DNA of 64,000 nt from NCBI GenBank assembly GCA_003142375.1, contig PLME01000014.1, forward strand, positions 7,830 to 71,829, given 5' to 3'. The DNA comes from Dehalococcoidia bacterium (GTDB lineage: Bacteria; Chloroflexota; Dehalococcoidia; GIF9; UBA5629). Below the pieces are notes generated by a model, which made no database searches, had not been told where the DNA came from, and saw nothing but the letters and a program-made list of their open reading frames with translations. The translations under genes were made by a program, and so were the position numbers. Below are positions 1 to 9,619 of the stretch, piece after piece (positions within the stretch are counted from its first letter, which is position 1; the number at the start of each line of letters is the position of its first letter).

Positions 1-1152
1 ATGTTCGTCGGCGTCGGCGCCTCACGGGTGCGCGACCTTTTCGACCAGGCTAAACGCAACACTCCCTGCATCGTCTTCGTCGATGAAATCGATGCCGTCG
101 GCCGCCACCGCGGCGCAGGGCTGGGAGGGGGACATGATGAGCGAGAACAAACCCTCAATCAAATTCTGGTTGAGATGGACGGCTTCGACAGCAATACCAA
201 TGTGATTGTGCTGGCCGCCACCAACAGGCCGGACATACTTGATCCGGCGCTGCTTAGGCCCGGCCGGTTCGACCGCCATGTCGTTATAGACCAACCGGAT
301 ATCAACGGCCGCAAGGCCATCCTGGTCGTGCATGCCAAGGGCAAGCCGCTGTCCAAGGACAGCGACCTTGGGATCATAGCGCGCCAGACACCGGGCTTCA
401 GCGGCGCCGACCTGGCAAATCTGATAAACGAAGCAGCCATCCTGGCCGCCAGGCGCAATCGCAAAGACGTCAGCCAGAAAGAGCTCGAAGATTCCATAGA
501 CCGGGTAATAGCAGGGCCGGAGAAGAAGGGCAGGGTCATTACTAAGAAAGATAGGGAATTGATAGCCTACCACGAGACCGGGCACGCTCTGGCCGCCAAA
601 ATGCTGCCTAACGCCGACCCGGTCCATAAGATTTCGATCGTTGCCAGGGGCATGATGGGGGGATGGACTCGCTTCCTACCCACCGAAGAACGCTATCTGG
701 AGACATTTGAACGCTTTAATGACCTCATGGTCGTAAGCCTGGCCGGCCGTGCGGCCGAGCAGGTTGCTTTCAATGAGCTCACCACAGGAGCTCAAAACGA
801 CCTGGAAAAAGTCACTCAGATCGCCCGCCGCATGATTACAGAGTTCGGCATGAGCCAAAAACTCGGACCCCGCACCTTCGGCAAGAGGGAAGAGCTGGTT
901 TTCCTGGGCAAGGAAATCCATGAGCAGCGGAATTATAGCGATAAGATAGCCGAGGAGATCGATGCTGAGGTGGAGCACCTGGTCAAAGACGCCTATGCCA
1001 AGGCAGTAGAAATCATGATACAGAATAAAGACCGTCTTAAGTTTATCGCCGACTTTTTGATCGAGAAAGAGACCATCGATGACGTCACTTTCGAGGATCT
1101 TCTAAAGAAGCCTATTCCCGCCCCCGATTTAGAGACCGCCCCCGCCTCCTGA
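1..1152 (+). CDS. ftsH: ATP-dependent zinc metalloprotease FtsH, 3' part (5' end outside window)
   Basis: Membrane-anchored AAA+ protease that degrades misfolded membrane proteins and short-lived regulators. The visible 383 residues begin inside the AAA domain (the usual MFVGVGAS segment after the pore loop), so the membrane anchor and Walker A lie upstream of the window and residue 1 here is not a real start. Walker B FVDEID is at residues 26-31, the second region of homology with [10 protein letters not shown] follows, then the zinc protease motif HETGH at 191-195 and the third zinc ligand in TTGAQND near 267. The C-terminal tail is normal in length. It converges on the minus-strand polyprenyl synthase with 8 bp between stops. 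Confidence 0.96.
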   Translation: MFVGVGASRVRDLFDQAKRNTPCIVFVDEIDAVGRHRGAGLGGGHDEREQTLNQILVEMDGFDSNTNVIVLAATNRPDILDPALLRPGRFDRHVVIDQPDINGRKAILVVHAKGKPLSKDSDLGIIARQTPGFSGADLANLINEAAILAARRNRKDVSQKELEDSIDRVIAGPEKKGRVITKKDRELIAYHETGHALAAKMLPNADPVHKISIVARGMMGGWTRFLPTEERYLETFERFNDLMVVSLAGRAAEQVAFNELTTGAQNDLEKVTQIARRMITEFGMSQKLGPRTFGKREELVFLGKEIHEQRNYSDKIAEEIDAEVEHLVKDAYAKAVEIMIQNKDRLKFIADFLIEKETIDDVTFEDLLKKPIPAPDLETAPAS

Positions 1153-1160
1153 CAACCACC

Positions 1161-2123
1161 CTATTTATTCCTCTCGATGACGTAGGCCACCAGCGCGTTA
1201 AGTGATCCCCTGGCATCGCAGTCCGGCAATTTATCCAGCGACCCGCTGGCCTTCCCGTAGAATTCACGGGCAATCTCTTTGCATTCATCGATAGCGCCGG
1301 AGTCCCGAATTTTCGCTACAGCTTCAGGCACCAGGCTTTTATCCCGCTCAACAATAACTTTATAAATCAAAGGGTCCTCAGGATTGTGCTGCAGATAGAT
1401 AATGGTCGGCAGGGTCATGGCGCCTTCGCTGAGGTCCGACCCGACCGGCTTGCCCAGCGTTGATTCGTCCCCTACGAAATCCAGTATGTCATCGATAATC
1501 TGGAAGGCCAGCCCGAAATTCTGCGCATAATCCTTCAACGCCAGCACCTGGTCTTCAGGGCACCCGCTTAAGACCGAGCCGCACTCGGCGGCCATAACGA
1601 AAAGACAGGCCGTCTTATCGCTGATCCATTTATAGTAATTGTCCCTGGCCCCTCCAGGTTCAAAGTGCGTACTGGCCTCGCGCAGCTCCCCACCGGATAT
1701 GATCATGAGGGTCTCGGTGAAACGCCTGATAACGCGGGTATTTTCCGTGGTTGTAGCCAGGCTGCCAGCCCGCGAAAACAGGTAATCGCCCAGAAGCAGA
1801 GCGCTATTCGAGCCCCATGTGCGGTAAACCGCCGGCTTGCCATGTCTGGTGGCCGAGTTATCGATAATATCGTCATGGACAAGCGTCCCTATATGCAGCA
1901 GCTCCACGGCAGCGGCCATGGGCACCAGTAAATCCAGGTCGTAGTTATAGAATTTACTGCTGAGCAGTGTCAGGGCAGGCCTGACCCTTTTGCCCACATT
2001 AAGCAGGGCATACTCCAGCATTTGCGAGAGTAGGGGGATATCGTTGCGGGCTATGTCGCCCAGCTTGGCTTCCACCAGCTTCAGGTCTTCCTTTACCGGG
2101 GCATAGATCTCATCCAGGTTCAT
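1161..2123 (-). CDS. Polyprenyl diphosphate synthase (IspB/HepT type)
   Basis: Trans-prenyltransferase that condenses isopentenyl diphosphate onto an allylic primer to make the side chain of quinones or the undecaprenyl-type lipid precursors. At 320 residues it has the family length. Both aspartate-rich motifs are present: DDIID at residues 84-88 and DDILD at 211-215, with the KRVRPAL segment near 45-51. Its start overlaps the stop of metG by 4 bp (ATGA type), which indicates translational coupling within the rsmI-zinc ribbon-metG-prenyl synthase run. Chain length cannot be read from the sequence by eye, so octaprenyl versus heptaprenyl specificity is left open. Confidence 0.9.
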   Translation of the reverse strand: MNLDEIYAPVKEDLKLVEAKLGDIARNDIPLLSQMLEYALLNVGKRVRPALTLLSSKFYNYDLDLLVPMAAAVELLHIGTLVHDDIIDNSATRHGKPAVYRTWGSNSALLLGDYLFSRAGSLATTTENTRVIRRFTETLMIISGGELREASTHFEPGGARDNYYKWISDKTACLFVMAAECGSVLSGCPEDQVLALKDYAQNFGLAFQIIDDILDFVGDESTLGKPVGSDLSEGAMTLPTIIYLQHNPEDPLIYKVIVERDKSLVPEAVAKIRDSGAIDECKEIAREFYGKASGSLDKLPDCDARGSLNALVAYVIERNK

Positions 2124-3802
2124 GCAGGGCCCCCGCTGCCCAGGCGCGCCATCTCCTCTTCAACGATCTTATCCTCCAGCTTGACGAAAAGCGCCTGCGG
2201 TTGAGGCAGTTTCTGGCCTGCGGCCGGCAGTTGCACACACCATCCGGCGTCGCGTATATCTCCTTCAAAGCCCAGGTAATTATGCAGCTTCTGCGAGGTG
2301 AAGGGCAGGAATGGATAGAGCATGGTTTTTAAGGCTGATATAGCCCCGATGGCGGTGTAAACCGACCTGGCGGCGACAAGCCTGTCCTGCTTGAGCATTT
2401 TCCAGGGGGCCGTATCATCCAGATAGCGGTTGACGTCCTGCGCCAGTGCCATGGCTGCCTTGAGTGCCTCTTTGAAATGACAGGCGTATAGCTGTTTATC
2501 TACCTCTTTGAGTGTGCTTTCGGCCTTCTCAAGCAGCCCCTTGCTGGCTTCGTCCAGCTCTCCCGGTTCAGGGACTACAGCTCCGAAGTTGCGGTTGGTA
2601 AAGGTTAAAACTCGATTGACCAGGTTGCCGTAGGTGGCCACCAGTTCGTCATTGTTTTTCCTCAAGAACTCGTGCCAGGAAAAATTAGTGTCCCCGGTCT
2701 CAGGCATATTGATCGAGAGGTAATACCGCAAGGGATCGGGATCGTAGCGCTGCAGGTAATCGGGCAGCCATACAGCCCAGTTCCTGCTGGTCGATAGCTT
2801 CTTGCCTTCTATGGTCAGGAACTCATTGGCGGGTACATCGTAAGGTACATTCAGGCCGCCATATCCCATCAACATGGCGGGCCAGATGATAGTATGGAAG
2901 GGGATGTTGTCCTTGCCGATAAAATAATATGACTTGCTTTCGCCCGTCCAGAAAGGTTTCCAGCCCTCGGCGTCACCGTGCGATTTGGCCCATTCCTTGG
3001 AGGCAGAGAGGTAGCCGATAACCGCTTCAAACCACACGTAAATGCGCTTTTTCTCGAACCCCGGTTGAGGGACGGTTACGCCCCATTCGATGTCACGTGT
3101 AATGGCCCTGTCCTTCAGGCCGCCTTCCAGGAAACCCAGGGTGAACTTCCGGACGTTTTGCCTCCAGAAAGTCTTGTCTCCCACCCATTTCTGCAGCTTT
3201 TCCTCAAAGGCGCTGAGCTTGAGAAAGAAATGCTCCGACGTTTCAAACACAGGCGGCGTAGCGCAGATCCGGCAGCGCGGATTTTTTAGTTCATTGGGAT
3301 TCAGAGTCCGCCCGCACTGGTCGCACTGGTCGCCTCGCGCACCGTTGAAATCACAGTAGGGACAGGTGCCTTCAACATAGCGGTCGGGAAGGAAGCGTTT
3401 ATCCGTTGGGCAATAGGGCTGGAGCATGGAGCCTTTATAGATGTACCCCTTTTCCAGCAGGCGCAGGAATATGTCGTGTGTAACCGCGGCGTGGTTTTCC
3501 GTATCCGTATGGGTGAATAGGTCGAAGGTGATGCCCAGCTTGTCCCAGCATTCCAGGAACTCTTTATGGTACTTTTGAGCGACTTCGGCTGGACTGATAC
3601 CTTCCTGCTCCGCCCTCAGGGTGATGGGTGTGCCGTGTTCATCGCTTCCGGATACCATAAGCACATTGTTGCCTTTCAAGCGGTGATAGCGCGCAAAAAT
3701 ATCGGACGGCAGGTAGCAGCCGGCTATGTGGCCCAGGTGCAGAGACCCATTGGCATAAGGCCAGGCGACTGATACCAGAATATTCTCAGGCAATCGGAAC
3801 AC
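2120..3802 (-). CDS. metG: Methionyl-tRNA synthetase
   Basis: Class I aminoacyl-tRNA synthetase charging tRNA-Met. The 560-residue protein has the HIGH motif as HLGH at residues 22-25, a zinc-knuckle insertion with CPYC...CDQC and a further CRIC pair between about 140 and 182, and the KMSKS motif as KKLSTS near 334-339. An anticodon-binding helical domain follows. It lacks the extra C-terminal tRNA-binding (OB) domain present in the long MetG forms, which is common for this class. It lies 18 bp downstream of the zinc-ribbon gene and overlaps the following prenyl synthase by 4 bp. Confidence 0.95.
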   Translation of the reverse strand: MFRLPENILVSVAWPYANGSLHLGHIAGCYLPSDIFARYHRLKGNNVLMVSGSDEHGTPITLRAEQEGISPAEVAQKYHKEFLECWDKLGITFDLFTHTDTENHAAVTHDIFLRLLEKGYIYKGSMLQPYCPTDKRFLPDRYVEGTCPYCDFNGARGDQCDQCGRTLNPNELKNPRCRICATPPVFETSEHFFLKLSAFEEKLQKWVGDKTFWRQNVRKFTLGFLEGGLKDRAITRDIEWGVTVPQPGFEKKRIYVWFEAVIGYLSASKEWAKSHGDAEGWKPFWTGESKSYYFIGKDNIPFHTIIWPAMLMGYGGLNVPYDVPANEFLTIEGKKLSTSRNWAVWLPDYLQRYDPDPLRYYLSINMPETGDTNFSWHEFLRKNNDELVATYGNLVNRVLTFTNRNFGAVVPEPGELDEASKGLLEKAESTLKEVDKQLYACHFKEALKAAMALAQDVNRYLDDTAPWKMLKQDRLVAARSVYTAIGAISALKTMLYPFLPFTSQKLHNYLGFEGDIRDAGWCVQLPAAGQKLPQPQALFVKLEDKIVEEEMARLGSGGPA

Positions 3803-3820
3803 CCCCGAAACAAATTAAGA

Positions 3821-4258
3821 CTATTTGCCGGTTTTGGAAGGGAAAAATGTAAATATTTTCTCGCCCTTTTCCTTTCTTTCAGTTCCCGCTTTGCGTTTAT
3901 CGCAGCACTCGTTGCAGAACCGCAGGTTCTCACTGCGCTCCCTGGATTTATCGAAGTGGATGACTGCGCCGGAGTTCTTCTTCCTGAAGGACTCTCCGCC
4001 CTTCTTCTTAAAACATGCCGGGCAGTAGCACTTCTCACTGTCGCCGTCCAGCACTAGCAAATACTCTTCGCCGTTTTCCAGCTTGTTGCCGCACTCCGAA
4101 CAATCGATATCGTCGATGAAAATTGTCTCTTCTTTGAATTTGTCTGATGGTTTTTCGTCTATCGACAGATAGACTTCGCCATCCTGCATAATTCGGTCAC
4201 ACCCGTTACAGGTAATCGGACCAATGGAAATTGCACCTCTGCGGAATCTCTGTTGCAT
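3821..4258 (-). CDS. Small zinc-ribbon protein of unknown function
   Basis: 145-residue protein that I do not recognise as a named family. It contains three CxxC pairs that look like zinc knuckles: CNGC near 18-21, CSECG near 54-58, CPAC near 79-82, and a further CNECC near 114-118. No membrane segment or signal peptide is visible and the last 30 residues are very basic. It starts 2 bp after the rsmI stop and precedes metG, so it is almost certainly co-transcribed with translation genes. A role in RNA or ribosome contact would fit the context but is inference only. Confidence 0.75.
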   Translation of the reverse strand: MQQRFRRGAISIGPITCNGCDRIMQDGEVYLSIDEKPSDKFKEETIFIDDIDCSECGNKLENGEEYLLVLDGDSEKCYCPACFKKKGGESFRKKNSGAVIHFDKSRERSENLRFCNECCDKRKAGTERKEKGEKIFTFFPSKTGK

Positions 4259-4260
4259 GC

Positions 4261-4974
4261 TCAGTCTCCCTTATTAAATTTGTCCCTGGCTTTGCGCAAG
4301 GATTTTTTTATCTCGCCGGTTCCTTCAATAACTAATGTAAATTCGCCCCTGGGTTTCGCAAAATGGCTAGCCGCCTCACTCACCGTGCCGCGGAAAACTT
4401 CCTCGTGCAGCTTGGTCAGCTCCCGGCAAACAGCTATTTTTCTGTCGCCCAGTGCGTCCAGTATAGTCTGCAAGGTGGCCGCAACCCTGTAGGGCGATTC
4501 GAAACAAACTATGGCCCGCGGTTCTTCGCTTACGGACAACAGGAGGTTTTTCTTCTCGTTTTTCTTTCGAGGTAGAAAACCCAGGTAAATAAATTGGGAA
4601 GCCGCCAGCCCTGATGCTGCTACGGCCGTCGTGACTGCCGAGCAGCCCGGCAATACTTCTACACGGAAACCCTTTTCAATAGCTCCTTTGATCAGCTCAT
4701 AGCCCGGATCGCTAATGCCGGGCATACCGGCTTCCGATATCAGGGCGATATCCTGTTCTTCCAGCATTCCAAGTAACACAGGCAATTTCATCCTCTTATT
4801 ATGCTCGAAATAGCTGGTCAGCCTGGTGTTAATGTTGTACCTGTTTAAAAGTTTACGTGCTGTGCGGGTGTCTTCTGCAGCTATAAGCTGCACTTCACCC
4901 AGCACTCGCAGTGCCCTCAGTGTGATATCTTCAAGGTTTCCGATGGGCGTGGCTACGACATATAAGACAGGCAC
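4261..4974 (-). CDS. rsmI: 16S rRNA (cytidine(1402)-2'-O)-methyltransferase RsmI
   Basis: SAM-dependent tetrapyrrole-methylase-fold enzyme that 2'-O-methylates C1402 in the ribosomal P site. The 237-residue protein carries the family signatures in order: VVATPIGNLEDIT at residues 6-18, AEDTRTARKLL near 33-43, SEAGMPGISDPG near 80-91 and the central PGCSAV segment. The C-terminal part is slightly short compared with the 280-residue E. coli protein. It heads the visible minus-strand run rsmI, zinc-ribbon protein, metG, prenyl synthase. Confidence 0.93.
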   Translation of the reverse strand: MPVLYVVATPIGNLEDITLRALRVLGEVQLIAAEDTRTARKLLNRYNINTRLTSYFEHNKRMKLPVLLGMLEEQDIALISEAGMPGISDPGYELIKGAIEKGFRVEVLPGCSAVTTAVAASGLAASQFIYLGFLPRKKNEKKNLLLSVSEEPRAIVCFESPYRVAATLQTILDALGDRKIAVCRELTKLHEEVFRGTVSEAASHFAKPRGEFTLVIEGTGEIKKSLRKARDKFNKGD

Positions 4975-5012
4975 AATAACCAGATAATTATAGCTTAATT
5001 CGCACTCAAGGG

Positions 5013-5816
5013 CTACTTAAGAGCCTGTTTGCCCGAACAAATAAACCAGGGATAGCGGGTTATTTCCCGGTAGCCTATTTTCCGATATACCGGCTCTCCA
5101 AACTGGCTGGCCTGAAGGATAACTTTACGCGCACCCAGGGAGAATGATGCATTGCTCACTTCTGTTGTGCACTGCTCAGCCAGCCCCAGCCCGCGCGCCT
5201 TTTTTGTTGTACCCACCCAGTAAATTCCAGCGATGCCATGGGAAAGCAGGGCCATGGCCACAGACGCGGGTTCGCCCTTATAATAGACAACTGCCCAAAG
5301 CGTATATGGGCTGAGTACCCGCCCGGCTAGAGCAAAATATTTTTCGGTGATCGCCGGGGGAAGCCCCAAGTCGTGAAAGGACTCTACTGCAACCTGTTTG
5401 AAGCTCTCTAACTCACGGGCATCCTCTACCCAGCGCAGCTCGGCGCCATCCGGCAGGCCTTTTCCTTTAACGGGCTCATCAAGCACCATGCCGGCGTTGT
5501 TGGATATCATGGGCATTTTAAGCTCCTGGCAGCGACTGATAATAGCCCGGTCGTCATGTCCGCGCAGAAGCAGTGAAAAGGCCGGTTTACGTTTCTCAAA
5601 GAAATCTTTGGCCCGGGACAGGAAACCTTCAGCATTTGCATCGGGACCTGCCGACAGGTTAAACGCTACATTGCAGGCAGGAAAATCCACGGCCGAATTG
5701 ATAAAGACGCCGTCCTGGTATTTGAATACCTCGGTGCCGGGTATCCAATTCAAACCATCACACCAGTATTCGGTGCGGTTAAGGTCAGCCAGCCGCAATA
5801 AATCGGAATCATTCAT
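5013..5816 (-). CDS. GNAT family N-acetyltransferase
   Basis: 267-residue two-part protein whose C-terminal half (about residues 125-267) has the GNAT fold signature: a beta4 strand IAGIYWVGT followed by the acetyl-CoA pyrophosphate-binding loop KKARGLGLA and a helix with EVSNASFSLGARKVIL, then YRKIGYRE. The N-terminal half is poorly conserved and probably forms a second, degenerate GNAT-like domain. The acceptor substrate cannot be told from sequence. It is transcribed divergently from the GuaB3-like gene and is separated from rsmI by 38 bp. Confidence 0.8.
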   Translation of the reverse strand: MNDSDLLRLADLNRTEYWCDGLNWIPGTEVFKYQDGVFINSAVDFPACNVAFNLSAGPDANAEGFLSRAKDFFEKRKPAFSLLLRGHDDRAIISRCQELKMPMISNNAGMVLDEPVKGKGLPDGAELRWVEDARELESFKQVAVESFHDLGLPPAITEKYFALAGRVLSPYTLWAVVYYKGEPASVAMALLSHGIAGIYWVGTTKKARGLGLAEQCTTEVSNASFSLGARKVILQASQFGEPVYRKIGYREITRYPWFICSGKQALK

Positions 5817-5864
5817 AGCCGACAGTATACGTTGGAGTTTAACGATGCGTCAATATGAGCTGGC

Positions 5865-5894
5865 TTGACTTAGGACAGCTAATTTTGATATATT
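5865..5894 (+). promoter_or_regulatory. Sigma70-type promoter of the GuaB3-like gene
   Basis: TTGACT at 5865-5870 and TATATT at 5889-5894 are separated by 18 bp. A GAGG ribosome-binding site at 5911-5914 lies 6 bp ahead of the ATG at 5921, giving a short leader. The boxes overlap the first codons of the longer reading frame that begins at 5855, which supports the later start. Confidence 0.6.
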
Positions 5895-5920
5895 CTGCAA
5901 CATCATCTTTGAGGTCTGAT

Positions 5921-7066
5921 ATGTCCGCACCTAAATTCAAAGAACTCGAAAGAGCTTATGGTTTTGATGAAGTGGCCATTGTGCCCGGAGATGTAACAGT
6001 TAACCCCGACCAGACCAATATAGAATTTAAAGTACGCGATATCACCTTCCCCATACCCATCGTGGCTGCCGCTATGGATGCAGTCGTAGATCCTGACTTT
6101 GCCATCCTCTTCAATAAATATGGTGGACTCCCCATGTTGCACTGCGACGGTGTCCAGGTAAAATATGAAGATCCCAAATCTGTGCTGGAGGAGATAATAA
6201 ATGCCCCCGCCAGCCAGGTCACAGCCCTGATGCAAAAGATCTACAGTGCGCCTATTAAAGACCACCTGGTGGCCAAGAGAATCAAGAAAATCAAGCAGGC
6301 CGGCGCAATTTGCGCTGTCTCGCTGATCCCGGCGACAACCAAGAAGCTGGCCCCCATGGCAGAAGAGGCCGGCGCAGATATCGTTGTAGTTCAGTCTACC
6401 GTAACAACGGCACGCCACATTTCCAAGAGCTATCGTGGCCTCAGCTTCACCGATCTGTGTAAGCAGCTCCGTGTACCGGTGATCGTCGGCAATGCCGTCA
6501 CTTACAGTGCGGCGCTGGAGCTGATGAGGACCGGCATCGATGGATTGCTGGTTGGAATCGGGCCGGGTGCGGCCTGCACCACCAGGGAAGTGCTGGGTGT
6601 TGGAGTGCCGCAGGTTACCGCCACTATCGATTGTGCGGCGGCACGCGATGTTTATTTTAAAGATACCGGCAGATACGTTTCTATAATCACCGACGGCGGC
6701 ATCCGCATAGGCAGCGACATGTGTAAAGCTTTCGTATCCGGCGCCGATGCGGTGGTGTTCGGTTCCATACTTACACGCGCTGAAGAAGCTCCGGGCAAAG
6801 GCCACCACTGGGGCATGTCGCAACCATCCGCTACGCTTCCCAGGGGAACACGCATCACAACCGGCATTAAAGGTTCGCTGGAAAAAATCCTCTTCGGCCC
6901 GACCTCGGTTACAGACGGCAGCGAGAATTTCATAGGCGCCCTGCGCAATGCTATGGGAGTCTGCGGAGCCGTCAATATCAAGGAATTCCAGAAGACCAGG
7001 CTGGTGATAGCCCCGGCCATCAAGACTGAAGGTAAATACTTCCAGGCTTTACAGCAGACCTGCTAG
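5921..7066 (+). CDS. IMP dehydrogenase-related protein, GuaB3 type
   Basis: TIM-barrel protein of the IMP dehydrogenase/GMP reductase superfamily without the CBS insertion, matching the GuaB3 type in length (381 residues from this start). The active-site loop GPGAACTTREV puts the nucleophilic cysteine at residue 219, and the phosphate-binding glycine-rich segments TDGGIRIG and GADAVVFGS follow. GuaB3 proteins occur in actinobacteria and cyanobacteria and their in vivo reaction is less settled than that of GuaB. I chose ATG 5921 because it has a GAGG site and follows a good promoter; the frame stays open to 5855. The gene converges on the LysE-type gene with 6 bp between. Confidence 0.85.
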   Translation: MSAPKFKELERAYGFDEVAIVPGDVTVNPDQTNIEFKVRDITFPIPIVAAAMDAVVDPDFAILFNKYGGLPMLHCDGVQVKYEDPKSVLEEIINAPASQVTALMQKIYSAPIKDHLVAKRIKKIKQAGAICAVSLIPATTKKLAPMAEEAGADIVVVQSTVTTARHISKSYRGLSFTDLCKQLRVPVIVGNAVTYSAALELMRTGIDGLLVGIGPGAACTTREVLGVGVPQVTATIDCAAARDVYFKDTGRYVSIITDGGIRIGSDMCKAFVSGADAVVFGSILTRAEEAPGKGHHWGMSQPSATLPRGTRITTGIKGSLEKILFGPTSVTDGSENFIGALRNAMGVCGAVNIKEFQKTRLVIAPAIKTEGKYFQALQQTC

Positions 7067-7072
7067 CCCGGC

Positions 7073-7687
7073 TTAGATAAAAACGGAAACCCCGAACCAG
7101 ATCCCGAACCCCACCAGTACCAGAGCGCATATTCCGAATACTATCCTCTGCATACCGGGCGTCCATAAATGCCTTGTCCTGAAAACCGTCATCGAGACGA
7201 TCTGTGTCCATATAATATCGCAGGACAGATGCACGAGGGTGAAGAGCACCAGCCCGTAGATGCCGAAGGCCACGGCGCCGGTTATGAGCGCCACACCCAC
7301 CGTAGCCCACCACAGAAAGAAATACGGATTGCCCCCCGTCATAACTATCCCGGTTACCAGTGAGTTATAGGGCAGGGAGACGGACCCTGCTACCGGCTTT
7401 CTGAATGTCAGGAAAATCATCAGCCCCATGATAACCAGCAGTAGCCCCCCGGCCACTCCCGTCGCCTGTTTTACAATGGGAATAGTCAAATAAGTTGCGA
7501 ACCCGAAATATATCAGGGCTATAATGGGTATTTCGATGATACCATGCCCCAGAGCGATAAAGACGCCGGCATTTTTCTCATTATATCCCTTGGCAATGGT
7601 CGCCGCCGTCAGCGGTCCGGGCAGCATTACACCTGACAGCGAGACGCCAGCGGCAGAGATCAGGTAAATCCAAAGATTTTGTGACAT
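7073..7687 (-). CDS. LysE/RhtB family exporter
   Basis: 204-residue integral membrane protein with about six hydrophobic segments. The N-terminal segment SLSGVMLPGPLTAATIAKGY matches the LysE translocator signature (PGP after the first helix), and a second conserved patch GNPYFFLWWATVG fits the fourth or fifth helix. These carriers export amino acids or other small solutes across the cytoplasmic membrane. The substrate is unknown. It lies 41 bp downstream of the unknown acidic-tailed protein on the same strand. Confidence 0.85.
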   Translation of the reverse strand: MSQNLWIYLISAAGVSLSGVMLPGPLTAATIAKGYNEKNAGVFIALGHGIIEIPIIALIYFGFATYLTIPIVKQATGVAGGLLLVIMGLMIFLTFRKPVAGSVSLPYNSLVTGIVMTGGNPYFFLWWATVGVALITGAVAFGIYGLVLFTLVHLSCDIIWTQIVSMTVFRTRHLWTPGMQRIVFGICALVLVGFGIWFGVSVFI

Positions 7688-7728
7688 CGTTAGCTACTCC
7701 ACGGAGGGGTCTCGGTCACACGGATAAC

Positions 7729-8511
7729 TTAATCATCATCATCATCGCCGCCTTCATCCTCTTTGGCGGCTGCCCGAGTCTCAATCCTGGGAATCAGTGC
7801 AATGCTGCCCTGATCTTTCTTTTTGTCCACGGCCGGAAGCTCAGAAATATCATTTACTACCCTGGCCAGCTCAGCTGCAGATGTATCGGCTGGCAAAACA
7901 AGGCTTTTTACCCTGCTGTCACGCAGGGCCATCAGTTCGGCGCGTGTCAAAGATTTGTTAACCTGCGCAATCACATGTTGGCCCGTGAAATCCGCCACTT
8001 TCCGGCAGTTAACCAAATTTTCCAGCGTCATAGGTGTCACTCTCATATCGATCATCACCGCGTTAATAGACGGATAAAGGTCATTTACGGTCCTCAGCAG
8101 ACTTGCCTCCATAGCAGAATCAAGGGCCAATATTTTACCCGCCGCATCGAATTCCTTGCCATCGAAAGCTTTCACCGGCATGCTCAAATCAAATACGATA
8201 AAATCAACGTCGGGCGTCATCAATTTTGCCCCATTGGCATACTTGGCAGAGGCTATCAGCAGGCCTATGGAGATATTGCCGCAGCTTTTGAGACACTTGG
8301 CCAGTGCACTGGAGGTCAGTCCGGCCGAATCCACAAAGGCAGCTACAGCGCCTGAATCGGCCAACCCCTTCAATTCCTCGTCCGATTTTCCCGTAGACTC
8401 GACTGCGACCAGCAAGGTCGGCTGCGGTGCTGTTTCGGTCGCCCTCCTGAAACCCATGGCCGGCGCGGATTTTTTAAAAAAACTATTTAATTTTTCGATA
8501 AATTTGCTCAT
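7729..8511 (-). CDS. Conserved-looking protein of unknown function with acidic tail
   Basis: 260-residue protein without signal peptide or membrane helix. The alternating strand/helix pattern from about residue 30 to 225 (for example VDFIVFDLSMPV and INAVMIDMRVTP) suggests a Rossmann- or TIM-barrel-like alpha/beta fold reminiscent of enzymes that bind a cofactor at a barrel mouth. The last residues are a run of aspartates, EDEGGDDDDD. I do not recognise the family. A GGAGGAG ribosome-binding site lies upstream of the ATG. Confidence 0.6.
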   Translation of the reverse strand: MSKFIEKLNSFFKKSAPAMGFRRATETAPQPTLLVAVESTGKSDEELKGLADSGAVAAFVDSAGLTSSALAKCLKSCGNISIGLLIASAKYANGAKLMTPDVDFIVFDLSMPVKAFDGKEFDAAGKILALDSAMEASLLRTVNDLYPSINAVMIDMRVTPMTLENLVNCRKVADFTGQHVIAQVNKSLTRAELMALRDSRVKSLVLPADTSAAELARVVNDISELPAVDKKKDQGSIALIPRIETRAAAKEDEGGDDDDD

Positions 8512-8605
8512 ATTCTGTCAGCGCTCCTCCGATTCAACATGGGAATATTATCTCATGGAAAGCTGATAAATTTCTCCTGCATATAAATCGTGCTGAAAGC
8601 ACGGG

Positions 8606-9532
8606 TCACCATTGAAATACATCGACGGATACAACTTTGCCCATGTCCGGCCAGGTAACCACCTGGCCGGTCTGCGGGAAAATAGGTGTGGAAGAATACT
8701 CTTCACCCACTTTAAAGTTGACTATCTTGTCAGCGTAAAAGCCCTGTGAGGATGAAACGTCGTCAATGTAGACCGTGCCATGGTCGGTGGTCTCAAAGGC
8801 ATTAAAAGAGTGATTGGAGAGGCCGCCGCTACCAGCATCAGGCCGCAACTCTATGGCAACTATGGCCGCCCTTATACCTGCAGCTTCGGCGTTATTGTGC
8901 AGCATTTCAGCGAAATCCCCGCAGGTGAACTTGCCGGAAATATACGCATGCCTATCGCTCTGGTCCGTTTGCAGGAAGGATTTCAGCTCGGCCCATATAG
9001 GGTTGTGAGCGGACGGGTTGTTATGCAAAACGATGTAATGGTTGTCGGCACCAACCATTACGGCCCCCTTAAAGAAAACGTATTCCTCATTCTTGCCCAG
9101 GGCCGGAAGCAAACTTAAGGGAAAGTCAGGTTGATTATTGGTGGGGCCGCAAGCATTGACGCTACTGGCCGGGCTGGCGATTTTCACCACGGGCCTCACA
9201 TTAACTATCACAGCATAGCCGATCGTTCCGCCGGCGTTGCTGGCGCTGAGATTATAGGCCGTTATACTGTCGGGTTTGACCTCAAGGCTGCCATTCGGGG
9301 CCACCGGGCCGATGCCGTTATCTATAGTGATATTGTCGGCCCCTTTAACTTCCCATTCCAATTTCACGGAATTGCCGCTCTCTATATTGGAGGGTTCGGC
9401 TGTGAAAAGCACTACATCCGGCCTAAGAGGGGCGGCCGGCTTCACGGCCACCGTCCAGGGTATGTACGCAGAACAAGCGCTGCATACTATTGCAGCGGCA
9501 GTCAAAAACCCGTAGACTATGGCTTTTTTCAT
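8606..9532 (-). CDS. Lipoprotein with Ig-like and transglutaminase-like domains
   Basis: 308-residue exported protein. The signal peptide ends in a lipobox-like SAC at residues 18-20, so it is probably lipid-anchored on the outer face of the membrane. Residues about 40-115 form a beta-rich domain (SGNSVKLEWEVKGAD) like those in bacterial Ig-like modules. The C-terminal half has FTCGDFAEMLHNNAEAAGI, NHSFNAFE and VYIDD, which supply Cys, His and Asp in the order of transglutaminase-like cysteine peptidases. The assignment of the catalytic triad is by eye. No operon partner is evident. Confidence 0.6.
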   Translation of the reverse strand: MKKAIVYGFLTAAAIVCSACSAYIPWTVAVKPAAPLRPDVVLFTAEPSNIESGNSVKLEWEVKGADNITIDNGIGPVAPNGSLEVKPDSITAYNLSASNAGGTIGYAVIVNVRPVVKIASPASSVNACGPTNNQPDFPLSLLPALGKNEEYVFFKGAVMVGADNHYIVLHNNPSAHNPIWAELKSFLQTDQSDRHAYISGKFTCGDFAEMLHNNAEAAGIRAAIVAIELRPDAGSGGLSNHSFNAFETTDHGTVYIDDVSSSQGFYADKIVNFKVGEEYSSTPIFPQTGQVVTWPDMGKVVSVDVFQW

Positions 9533-9619
9533 ATCTTAACTATCAACTAAATGGTTATTTTTAAGTATAGCTTCGGCGGCTCAAGCAGCAAAATGCGGCA
9601 GTGGGAATGAGATGGGTTG

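Noticed and set aside
22-627. 201-codon frame opposite ftsH
   Set aside because: Shadow of the AAA domain coding sequence, with no support of its own.
5903-6823. 306-codon open frame opposite the GuaB3-like gene
   Set aside because: Antisense shadow of a clear conserved gene; its translation shows no fold-like pattern or ribosome-binding site.
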